Of a stretch of 64,000 nucleotides of DNA, positions 37,524 to 49,800 are shown in pieces. The stretch is from positions 3,729,616-3,793,615 of the forward strand of contig JACAXG010000070.1 in NCBI GenBank assembly GCA_018881555.1, given 5' to 3'. Under the pieces are notes generated by a model. It searched no databases. It was not told the origin of the DNA and worked only from the letters and a program-made list of their open reading frames with translations. Position 1 is the stretch's first letter. The number at the start of each line of letters is the position of its first letter. A program made the position numbers and the translations under genes. The stretch is from Amblyornis subalaris (taxonomy: Eukaryota; Chordata; Aves; Passeriformes; Ptilonorhynchidae).

Positions 37524-37857
37524 AATTTGACTACTGGGGAGATCTCGACAGAGTAAATCAAGTCAGATGTCAGCAAACGACTCTTCTCCCCCATCCTTAC
37601 AGAAGTTTTCCCCACCTACGTGTCATGCTGCTGCACCACAGACCCCAACTTTGTCTTCAAGTCCCCAGTCGGGGCTCTCCAGTCGACTCTCCAATGGCAG
37701 TTTCAGTACCCAGAGCCTCACCAACTCCCGAGGCTCTATGCATGGGATCTCCTTCCTTCTGCAGATTGGTCTCACCCGGGAGACTGTCACCATTGAAGCT
37801 CAGGACCTGTCCCTCTCTGCTGTTAAAGACCTCGTGTGCTCAATAGTTTACCAGAAG
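37524..37857 (+). CDS. PRKD3: PRKD3 first coding exon with 5' UTR
   Basis: Acceptor TTTTTCTTAG before 37524. An in-frame TGA at 37528-37530 rules out an earlier in-exon start, so ATG 37567 is chosen; its context is weak (C at -3, T at +4). Coding part 37567-37857 is 97 codons: [10 protein letters not shown], a Ser/Pro-rich stretch, [17 protein letters not shown], then [20 protein letters not shown] and [13 protein letters not shown] before donor AAG|GTATGG. Confidence 0.94.
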
Positions 37858-40800
37858 GTATGGTATAATGCTGCCACGTTCTGCTGATGGCAACAGTTGT
37901 TTGATAACAGACTGCTTGGGAATAGGAACTGAAATATGCCAGGGAGTTTGGTACAGTGACAAAGATCCACGTCAGGTATTTGCAGTTACGCATAAAGAAA
38001 TCTTGGTAACTCTCAAGGGAGAAGCTTTTAATTCAAATGGAGTAAACCCTTCTGTTGCTTTCTTGCTTCTGAAGTCTAGTAAAAGAAGATATAGTTGTAA
38101 ATTTTCTGTAAGAATTACTTTTCACAATATGAGCAGTGTGTTTTTTCCTTTCAGTGATTGTCACTGATACCTTAGGTTTTTACTAGCTTATGCTTGCTAC
38201 TGTTGCAGATTATTCTTGGATCTGTATAGCCAACCATAGTGAAAGGACCAATTGTGGCTACAGACATGCATTGCAGGTCCGCAGACTTGCATGATACTAG
38301 CTTTTCTTTTTGTTTCTAGTTAATAATTAAAAATCCCAGCCAGCAGCTAATAATGTCTTAGTATTGTTTTTCCATATAACGGATATATGTGTTACTCTTA
38401 TATGAGAGGACTGGTATCAGTATAATCTGTGTTAAGAGAGAGTTGACCAAGAAATAAAAGAACCTTAGCGTACTTTTCAGTTGTGTCTTGGCTGCCCTTT
38501 TGCAAGTTCTGTCTCTCTAGGAAGGAAATGACACTGATTTTGCTGGTTTTGCATCCAAGTTTTATCTTTATTTAGGTTAGGAAGGGTAGATCCTAGTAAG
38601 CAACCTGAAAAGAAGTTAACAGTATTTCCTAAAATAAGAAATAATTTCTCTTTTCTCTCAAGGTCATGGTGGTGAGAGGGCGGAAGTTGAAAGTGGATTA
38701 TTTTGTAGGGAATTATCTCCATGTCTTTCATTGTTGTGATTGGAATTTATGGTGATTGGAATTTATCATATGTGATTTATGTGATTGAAATCTATCATAT
38801 TATTCTTTTTCACCTAATAGCCTGAAAGCATGTAAACACATTTTATTTTATTGACATATGCTTGTGTATCTTTTTTTCCCATCTCGTAACTTGCTGCATC
38901 TTTCATATTTTTACAAACTAGTTGTCCAGCAAGCCAATTTCATAATAACTTCCAAAATATAGTTCAGCATGTTAGTTCCTTTCTGAAGAGATGAGTTATT
39001 TTTCATCTGCCATACATCTTAGGTGTACCTTTATGCAGCCATTTTAGGGGCTGCTTTTTCTTTCTATATCAGCTCCGTCTCTTTACATCTACATATTTCC
39101 TGTCTTCTGTCTTAAAGAAAGATGAAAAAAAATACATTCACACTTATTTTTCTTTTTCCTTTTTGTTCTTCTGGCAGGCTCAGCTAAAAGTTTAGCTTGA
39201 GGTCTTGTTATAGCTCAAACTTCTTACATGCTGAGCCTAATGTGCTGCAAAACTGATGAGGATTTCATGATCAGTTTTCCTCTTTTGTGTGGGTTTGCTG
39301 CAGTTTATGCTCTCCTGCAGCTGGTGCTACCAGTAAGTGACTGCTCAGTGAAAACANGTTTGCAGGCAGCAAACCGATCAGGAAACAACCTCATGTGTGG
39401 TGGATTCAACTTTCATAAGTAGTTTTGCAGCCAGTGCACAAGTGGCAATATTCTCCCTCCGCCCTCTATTTGACAGCAATATGTCCTGCCTTGACTTTTT
39501 TTTCTTTAGATCCAGTGACTGTTGCAAGACTGTTAAATATTCTAGTATTGGTATGTACATAACGTACAAAGTGTGAACTGTGTTCTTCTCTGTAGCCATG
39601 CATATGGTTGCCTGTTTTTTCCAGTTGAAAGCTTTGAAGCTACCAGATATGCACTGAGATTCAACAGTGTTAAAGCTTCCCTTTCCTCTGGTATTCCACA
39701 GCCTGCTTAAACTGTCTTGTCTTGACTTCAGAGTACTGTGTGTTTGTTCTTGTGATAGTTCTGTATGTAACAGTATCTACTCACTGTTGCATTTCTTTAA
39801 TGAATAAGGAGAAATACCTCTTTTTTAAACTTAGAATAATTTATAGCTTTTCTTGTTATTTGAATGTTATCTATACTAGAGTTAAATGGATGTTTCCTTA
39901 CTTCAAAATCACATTTTGGGCTTGTATTCCTCTACCTATCTGAAACAAAATAAAACTTTGAGGAGTCCTTAATTTACTTAGGAGTTTGAACCAGCTGCCT
40001 AACTGTATTTGGGGCTACAATTACAGTATCAAAAATATTGGTTAGAACTCTGTTCTTCTGTGTTTTCTGAGTCAGGCACTGCTGTTCATTGTAGCTTGTT
40101 CAGGTTTTGCAGAAGGGTAATTAGAAGCAGCACCAGCAGAACTGAAACTAAAGAGGCATGTGTCTGCAAGGAGAGCGAGATGAGTAATGCAAATATTTGG
40201 CGTGTCTCTTAGCTCTGTTACAAATGTTCTAAACATCAGGAGATGTCTTTTTAAGTATTTTTCTTTTATTTTTTCTCAAGTTTAAAGTTAAATTTTGGGA
40301 GCACTGTGTTCAGGTCATTGTATATTGGAATGCTTGATTAGAAGTCCTTAGAAAACCCAAACTTTAGACTATAGGGATGCTTCAAAAAATTCTTATGGTC
40401 TCCATCTTCTCTGTTCATTCCTTATCTAGGCTGCTGTATATTAAAGTATCAGATATACAGTTCTTAGGGGCAATCTGAAGAGGAACCTAAGCATGGCCAC
40501 ATATGGCTGCTGGAACAGAGGGAGTGTGTTTAGAAGCAGAAAAACGTGTGGTGAAAGGTGCAAGTGGACAGTGTGTGTCCTTGCACAATGATCAGATATT
40601 ACAGAGGCAAGTTCTTAATCCTGTTTTGTGTTGGAATACTGTTTCTTCATTCCTCGCATGAGAGGACACGGAGTAGAACAAAGGGATTACTAACTCAAAA
40701 CTGGAAATTTGCATGTGGTGATGCTCCACTGCCTGCAAACTGAGAATTATGTGGGACAGCATGCTATAAATGCTATATTCTGGTTTACTTAATTTTATTC

Positions 40801-43800
40801 TGGTTAATAGCCATAAATGAAAAACATTTGGTTGTTCTGTGCTGTTCCTTGGGTAGTATCAGTACCTGCAAAATTTATTGTAATGTTTTCATTAAAACTA
40901 TGAATCTTTACTTTCATGTTTCTGCAACTTCTCTTATCTATCTTTTTTGGTCCACAGACCTGTCCTTTATAGTTTTCACTTTCAGTCATACTCAGCATTC
41001 TCCTTCTTTACATAGGTTTCCTCTGATGGCTTTGTTACATTTTGTCTGAAATTGCTCCCCTACTTTAGAATGTTTGCCTGAAATTCTTGTGATCCTTTAA
41101 CCTGTTGCATTCTTTTTGGCTCAAGTACCGATACACTATTTACCCATGCAGTCTGTTTCTTACTCTTCCCACTTAGTTTTTCTTCTTGACTGAACCCACC
41201 CAGTCACCATTTAGCAAAATCAAAGGGATATTTCTTATGTCTCACTGATTAGATTTCTCTTCTGTCTTTTTATCACAAGAATCATATTGCAATCCATCCA
41301 TATTACAAATGGATTTCTACAATTCTTGCAGCAGCAACTTAATTGAGTGTAATAAATAAGTAACAGTACTGCAACCAACATTCTGGGTTTTTCTCCAGGT
41401 TAAGCTTGTAATAGTTCAAGGTATTTATTTTTGAAAATCTCTGAATTGAATGCAGATCATCTTTTCTATTCATCAGCTATGCTCAAATCTTTTTTTCCCC
41501 TACTGCTCTGCCTTTTTGACTTGTCAGCTGTTTTCTTCATATGGGCTAAAATAATGCAGAGAGTTAGTGAGAGNTGAGGCATGAGAAGCAAACATGCTTG
41601 TGAAAAGGTGGGCCTGGGGAGTTACTGGGGGTACAGAGGTGTTATATGTGGGGCAGATTAGCATTTCCAGCATGGTAATAGGTTTGTACGCTGGAAAACC
41701 TAGCCAAGCAGTAGTCCAAGTATGTCTGTGCTGAGGCATCTGGTGAAGGAATGATCTCCTGCAACATGTTTGAAGCTAATTGTCTGTGTGATAATGTGAT
41801 TTGGCACATGGTTCTAAAGAGTGGGAGTGAATAGCTGGGTAGGGATGCAGGATAATAGCATAGACTGATTTCAGTGAACGAAGAGACTTTCCAATGGTGT
41901 TTTGGACCATTAGACTTTGGAATTAATGTTCAGTGGTTTGAAGCATTTGTTTTGAGTTATGACGGGTCATGAGATATTGGACCTTGAAACAATATCCGCC
42001 TACACTTTTCCCTAGTGTGAATTTTTGGCGACTAGTCCAGAACTTTGTAAAGTAACTCCTGGAACTTCAAGTAAGGGGATTTTTCAGTTACTGCCAAAAT
42101 AGAAAGAAGCCTCAGTTATGTTTCGCTCAGCAATACTGACTGCTGTAAGTTGAGTTCTTCTGGATACAAAGGACGATGTAATGCACTCTCAGTCAAAGCT
42201 AGATATACTGTAATACTTACAGTACGAGCATTCTAGATAACACCAATGATTTTTCCTCAGTGTAACTGCAGTAATGCACTAGTTGTGTTACTTGTGCTGG
42301 TACCACCCAAGTACTAAGGACTGCATATATTCTTGATGTAAGTTGATGATATTGGTGTACCAGACATTAATTTTGGCACAGTCTAGTGCATATGTAGACT
42401 TGCCACAAGTGATTTCCTGTAGCTAGATGCTCTTTTGGAACTGTTAACACTGGGAACAGTCATCTTTTTGCTTTTAGGAAACATAGTAATACTGGGATTT
42501 AGCAGTTTATATGTTCTGAGTAACTGTGCAGATACTTTAGGCTTTTATGCAAGAAAGTAATAGCTGTAAAATCCCATAAGATAAAACAGGCTTAAAAAAA
42601 TTCTGCTTTGAGTTTTGTTTTCAAGTTTACATTATGAGCTCTTAACACTTCAAAGGAACTGGATAATGTTCTTCCTTAACAGCTTCATGTAATTGAGCGT
42701 AAGGAAAGCTATAAAAGCTGTACTTTGCTGCAGTGCAAGAGAGAAAAATTTGGTAGTGTACAACTTGAGCATAGTTCAACTATTGAACATAGTTTAAGCT
42801 TTGCGTAAAAATTCTGTTAAAAGATACAACTTGAAATAAAACCCCTGTTAATCGATGAGGTTATTCTTGGCCAGCAGTCTGCACATAGCCTTCTGGCCAA
42901 GGTGCTAGCAAGGAATGCTGTATTCCCGAATGTTTTGGGGAGCGGAAGAGAGAGCAGGGCGCCGCACGCCTGTAAGGAGCCAAGCTGCTTGGTTGGAGCC
43001 GCTTGCTCCCCCCATCGAGGCCTGGCCAAGTGCCTTAGACAGGGCTCTGCCGGGCCACCTGCAGCTCATCAGAGCGGCCGTGCCGAGGGCAGCCAGCCAG
43101 TGCTTCCATGGCTTGGGCGCGCAGGGCTGCAGTGGGGGCAGAGGAGAGGAATTTGAGCTGGAGCCTGCGGAAAGGAGCGAGTAGGCAGGCAGGCATCTTC
43201 CCGGTAGGGTGTGTTCTTTTGTAACTGGGGAACTTTTTTTTTGCGGGGGATGAGGGGGAAGTGTGCAAGGAAAGAGCAGGATTTTTTCATCAAACCTGAA
43301 AAGTTTTGTTAAGGATGATTCAGTCTGGATGCTGCTGCAGCTCTGTGCTCTATGTCCAGCCNTGGACAGCAAGACTGACCACATATTCCCTCCTGGTAGG
43401 CACTAGCACTTGGATACAGGTGTCCAGCACATACAGGTATAAACACAGATTGAAACAGATAAGTGTGTCTGTCTGTGAGCACTCACATGAGCACAAACAG
43501 CACCAGTGGTCTCATACTGTACCCTTCTCTGCTGGTTCAGGATGAAGGTCTTGTAGTGGGGTAAAAACCACACAGACACATACCCACTCACCCTCCAATA
43601 AAAAAAAAAGGCAACAACAAAAAAGTGGATGTCTCCAGCAGCCGGCCTCAGGCACTCTCTGCCCAGTAGCAGCTGCTGGATCTTGGTCTTTCCAGTTGCT
43701 GGTACCTGGATATTCAAGCTTTTGATTTCACTTACTCTGACCTCTCCAGTCACTGATATTACAGAGTCCTCTGGCTCCAGTCGCTTGCACTCAGACCCCT

Positions 43801-46800
43801 CTATACACACACCTGGGCTCAGAATGAGAGAATCATCCAGGAAAATAGTTAGGCGTTGAATTTAATGAAAATAGAGGACGGGTGGTGCTGATCAGGCACC
43901 GGGCATGATCAGACAACTGTTCTGACCAACCTCTGTTGACAGGTGGCCAGCCTTTTTTATCTTCTTATCCCTCTATTTTTTCCCACGTTTATTTCTCCCT
44001 GAATCACCTCTTTCCTTGCCTTTGTTTCGTTCTATAAACATTCCGTAAGTATTGTACAATCCTAATTTCCCAGCGTTTTATAATCTGTGCCATACCATTG
44101 GACAGCAACCCCTCTCAGCCCAAAAGGTGTTCTAGTGTTGACATACCTGATCAGTTTATGTGTGGAAACTGGGTCTGAGGATGTCCTGGGAGGGACTGGA
44201 AAGGGTATCCTTTCCCTGGAGTGCTTAATTTTGGTTCTCACCTGCCCTTGTTTCTCTGTGCTCCCCTGGCTTGTGAAGATGAGCCTTTAGTGGGCTGATG
44301 GCTCCTGCGAAGGGCCTGGGAGGACCTGGGCAGGGTGTTGTGTGGCTGTCCCACCTGCATTGTTTCTCTGTGCTGTGTTGTGGACATGCAGACAAGCACC
44401 TAACTGGCAGGACAGGTAAAGGAGCTATTGCAAGGTTCCTCAGCTACTGCCTGTCCCTCTTATGGGTTCAGGAAAGCCTCGTAGCAACTGAAGCTCTGTA
44501 TTTGCAATGAACAGGTTATCTCTGTTCTCACGCTTTTAGTTTTTGGAATTATTGTTTCAGAAAGGGAGATCAGGCATGCACAATGCTTAGAAAAATGTCC
44601 TGGTGAAGTCTTGTCACATACTNTAGAGAGTCTGTGTTTAGTGATAGAATTCTTGTACTCAATACTGGTGTAGATTATTCTCATGTTAGACCCGGGCTTG
44701 TGATTCTGCATCTTAGTCTAGAAGCCACTGATAAAACTCAAGCTTGTAAATAGAAGAGTTACCTTTTAAGGAGGTCAAATGTTACGGTTACAAAACCAGG
44801 CAATCTTTCACAGTCATTTCTTCTATGTGTATGTAAATTTGTTTTGGAAGAAAAGGGCAGTAAATCATGTCATGACAATATGAGAAGCATTCGTGAGAAG
44901 CATTCTTGATACACAGCTTAAAAGGTCAATTTAATTAATGTAGAACCAAATGAGGGTATTGATGCCAACAGTTCTAACAATCTGTAATAGATGATTTTGC
45001 TTTTTTTTGCAATACTTTTACTTTGGAGAAATTAATTTTGCCTTTGTCTAGAATTTATTTGAAAACAAAAATCTTAGTTATAGATATTATAGTGTTATTT
45101 ACAAACTTTGGAATGAATGTTGATGCTGCTTCTAAGGAATGTAATGTCTCTTATTTTTAATGATTACACTTGCTGTCACAAAGAGGACTTCAGTATTCAT
45201 CTGTAACTTTAGTTTATTGTGTCAGCTAATGGTTTTTAGTAATGAAAATTAATTTAGTATGTTTAAAACATTTTAATAAATCCAGAAGTCATACATGAGA
45301 ATGGGTAAATGGTGCCTATGCAGAACATATTTTGTCATAGCAATTAAGATAAGTGCTGCTTGGCATGTGTTTATGTGACCTCTGGTTACTGAGGTGAGGG
45401 ATTATGTGTAGAGATGTTCTGGCAGCTGCATGACAGGGTTATGGTCTTAAAGAGTGAAGAAAAAAAAAAGAGAGACATCTTTATCAAAAGAAAGACTTAG
45501 ACTTAAACCTGTGAAATATCTTAGAGATTTTCTTAAAGTCTGTGGTTTGTAGGTGGTTCTCTGACCTTAATACAAAGAAGCAATAGTTGACACCACTTCC
45601 CTGAGTCATGAGTTGCCCTCCTGGCAGTTGAAATTAATATTGGCATTAATAAAGTGTCATGTGTATCTGCAGGCAGATGCATACTGTTGTCGTGTTGATT
45701 TTTATCTCCCTTTTGTTGGAATTAAGTTCTTCAGCAGCATGGTGCAATTGATAGAAGTTATCTTAACAGTGTATGTAGTATCAAGGAGTAAAACCTCACA
45801 GCACTTACTTTAATAATATAACTTGTTTTCTTGTCAGTCAAGACACCGTGGGATTTTGAGTTAGAACTTAAAGTAGGTTTAGAAGTGTTTTAGGTGTGAA
45901 GAACTGTCAGTTCCCTTGGAAGAATTACTAGCGTGCTGTATCTTTGTGTGTTCTGAATATAAAGTCAACTCCTGTGCATACTTGCAGAAATACTGAGACA
46001 CATATTTGGGCAGCACAGCTAATTCTCAAGCTTTATATTTTCTTTCCTAATACAAGTGATCTTTGAGTAATTGGAAAAATGTAATTTTCAGAATATTCAA
46101 AGATACTTGCTGTTTATCAAGATGAATCAGCAGATGAGTATACCGAAATATAGTATGATAAGAAGAATCATCTGGAATTACCTCCAAGAACTCTAAGGGA
46201 TTTTAAACTATAGCATTCTGTTGTATAAAGGTTTAAGAAATATCTAGTTGAGGGGAATATAATGCTAGTGTAATCTCTGTACCATCGTGGCTACTGTACG
46301 GGGTACAAAAGAGTTTCAGATTTATGTAGGAAACCTGTGAGTAAGTTGAGAGACAAAGGAAGCAGCCTGCTGCTTTAGCATCAGCCCAGTGAATCAGTTT
46401 CTTCTTGCTGTGGATTAAATATCTACTGGTGTCAGTATAAATTTGTCAGCTCCATCTTTTGCTTTTGCAAGGGTCAAATTACACAATTTCTGCCTCTCTT
46501 TGTGACTATCCAAGGTAGATAGTATGCTTTCTAGAGCATGGACTTCTTCAGTATTATGTAGAATGTAATTGTGTAGTGTGTACACACCAAAACACAGAAG
46601 ACCAACTTGATATTTCAGGTAAAATTGCTTTTGTAAAGAGGATGTTATTTTTTCTCTGAATGGGAAGAGTGTGTGAAAAAAAATGGGTGTGATGGATATC
46701 TTCATTACATTTTTGATTTGGTAGAACAAATCTTTGATTACTTTAGTTAAGTACAATTAATATACCACAAGCTTCATGTAGTTTAGATCCTGTTACTTCC

Positions 46801-49800
46801 TGACTGTAGCATATAAACTACTAAGTTGTTACTTCTGAGCTTTTCCATATTTTTTCCCACATTCTTCCTGTTTTCTTCTGTGTGTGTGTGTTCCCACCTC
46901 AAGTTTGAATTCTGGTTTAAACCAAAAGGTCAAAGGAGCTGCTTGAGTGGTTCTCATTCCACTCCAGGGTCTGTTCCTGCTCTTCTTTGCCGTGAACTGT
47001 TTACTTTTAAGCTTTTCATTTAAAGAAGTATTCATTTTAAGAAGTTTTACTCACACTTGACAATATTTTGAAAAGTAGGGGAAAAAAAGAATGAGAAAGC
47101 TTTTTTTCAGTGAAGTGTTATGGAAAAGTGGCATGTTATTTAGTGTATCTATTTCCTGGATGGATTTTCAGTATTATCTTCTGTCCTTGTGGGAATTTAA
47201 GTTTTCCTTTTAAGGAATCCTTAAGATTCCTTTTCACAGAGTCACAGAAAATGGGTAAGGTTAGAAGGGACCACTGGATGTCATAGAGTCCAACTTCCGT
47301 GCTGAAGCAGTGTCCTCTGGAGCTTGTTGCTCAGGAATTCTCTTATCTGTAGATCTAAACTGTTGTAGAATAATGACATGGAGCCTCTTATTGGCTCGCT
47401 CCTCAAGAAAACTGTGACAGGTGCTGCTGGAGCATCTCAAGCTAAATACCTGCCTGACCAGAATATCTGTGAAATAAGGGTTATAGGTGGCGGTATCCAT
47501 GTTAGGGGCTGCATTGACTTTCACTTGCCAGACTGATTATGCATGTCTGAGAGATTAAAAACGCAAAGAAACAAAAACCTTAACAATTTTTTTTTTCAGC
47601 TTAAAAAAAACCAACCAACCAAAAATATTTTAGTTCAGAAAATGCTTTGTTTCCTTAAAAATAAGTAGATCAATTTTGTTACCAAGAAACATTTACAACA
47701 CTTGAGTTCTGTAGCTGTTATTAAAAACATCGATGGATAGGATTATCAAAGAGCATGTACTAATTTAGAGTTTGATTTCTGTTGCAGTTTCCAGAGTGTG
47801 GTTTCTTTGGCATGTATGACAAAATTCTCCTGTTCCGTCATGACCTGAACTCAGATAATATTTTGCAACGAATTACATCAGCAGAAGAGATCCATGAGGG
47901 AGATCTTGTTGAGGTTGTACTTTCTGGTAGGTATTATTGTAGCAGTGGAACAGCTCCTTATTCAGTAGATTAAAAACAAATAGGACTTACGAAGCATTAT
48001 TTTCATGTCTGCCTTGAGCTCTTTGACTTAAGTCTCATATACTTTGAGGCAGAGGTTTCCAAGAAAATCCGAGTGACATTGGTACTTCAGTACTCAGTTT
48101 TGTTGTTTTTTCATTGTTCTGATTTAATCTTGTTCAAGTTTATTATTATAAATAAATCTGAATTAACAAATGGAAATTTATAAGTATAATAATATAAGTT
48201 TTTCATTTTTATAATTGTTTAAGATGAAATCCAGGTAGGATTCAGAATTTGTTCTTCCAGCTGTCATGGGTTTTCTTTTGCTTAGATCTGTCTTTTTGTT
48301 TTGTAGCTTTTGCTATTGATGGCTTACGCTGCCATACGACTATACAAATGTAGTTGCTGAATCATTCCTATAAGAACAGACTCTTAGGGGTTATTGTAGT
48401 TCTTAAAAACAGTTTCTTTAAACAATAAAGTCCTTAGACTGGTGGTTATTAACCAGTAATGAGGACAAAAGAAGCCCAGCCCAAATTCTCATTGTATGTG
48501 TTTAATCAATACTCCGTCAAATTCAATCAAAAGTCAGCTGTAGTTAAAGTATAAATAAAAGCTGGACTAGTTTTGAGCAGTTTTTCACGACTTGGAGGAT
48601 AAAGTGCCAAACTGAGGTTACATTTTAGAAAGAGAGACCTCTTGACTGTCATGGGCTTAGATTTGTAAAGTTGATCAATAAAGTATGAATTTGAGAGCTG
48701 TACAGCTGAGTCCTTGGCTGCATTTCAGGGCATGTCTAGGATGTTCAGTAATTGATCTTCTTAGTTTGAGCTTTTCATTGCTTCTGGTTAATAGCATGTT
48801 TGAAAACTTTGTTGTGTATCTCTTGGCAATTTCTGACAATTTCCTTATAGACAGACAGACCACCAGAAACTGAGGCATTTTGAAGACATGTAAATCTCTT
48901 TCAGTAGGTTTTTAAAAGTAAGAATCTGAATAGGAAGTGTTTGTACATATTCGATCAAAGAATAGTAGCCATCAGGGCAAGGTAATATTGGTGTAAAATA
49001 CCTTGTTTGGTTTTTTTTTCCCTCCAAAGAAACGGGACAAAAATAATTTAAATATATCTATGCTTGGAAAAGAATATTCCAGTGTTCTGTGGAAACTTTA
49101 TCCACAGTACTGTTTAAACACACCGAGAGTTTAATCTAATAAGCTTTTACTGAAAAAGTCCTCTAGAAGATAAAAATCTGACTGGTAGAACTGTGTTTTC
49201 TTTGAAAATTTTGTAGGTTGCAAAACAGCTTGAAAATTAAGTTGCTCTTTCAAATGTTTACTGTTGCTTTTAGCAAAGCTTATTGTACCTGCCCTCAACT
49301 TAGTGAGGTTTTCAACAGTGTGATTCATACTGTTGATTAGTTGTGGCCATTAGCCTACAGAGTCAAATGGATTTTTTTCCTCAATAAAAATGTTTACTGA
49401 ATACTATGTAGTCTTTTAAATTCGTATTTAAATGGTGTACAGTAAAATGCTGATTTCTAAACCGCTCGTTTGCATTCTTTGAATTAGCCATTTTTAAAAC
49501 AACATGTTCTTTCCATAAATCCTTGTTGATCCTGTGGCAAGAATCATAACTTACTGCAATTTTTTAAAAGCTTTGGCTACAGTTGAAGATTTCCAGATTC
49601 GTCCTCACGCACTTTATGTGCATTCCTACAAGGCTCCTACTTTTTGTGACTACTGCGGAGAGATGCTTTGGGGTTTGGTACGACAAGGATTAAAATGTGA
49701 AGGTAGGTATATGATATTTAGTGTTTGTGTGTGTGTATATCTATATAAGATGAGGAAGAAGAAATTGTATCGTGTTTGGTATGTTAGCAAGTGATAAATG

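Larger units (their letters stand above)
37858..47787. other. PRKD3 intron 2 (9.9 kb)
   Basis: Largest intron in the window and without a recognised exon. It holds an imperfect tandem repeat at 38736-38800, a CpG-rich island at about 42920-43200, an unclassified repeat-like stretch at about 43.2-44.5 kb with an internal ~113-base duplication, and a CR1 tail at about 47.23-47.35 kb. Confidence 0.75.
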
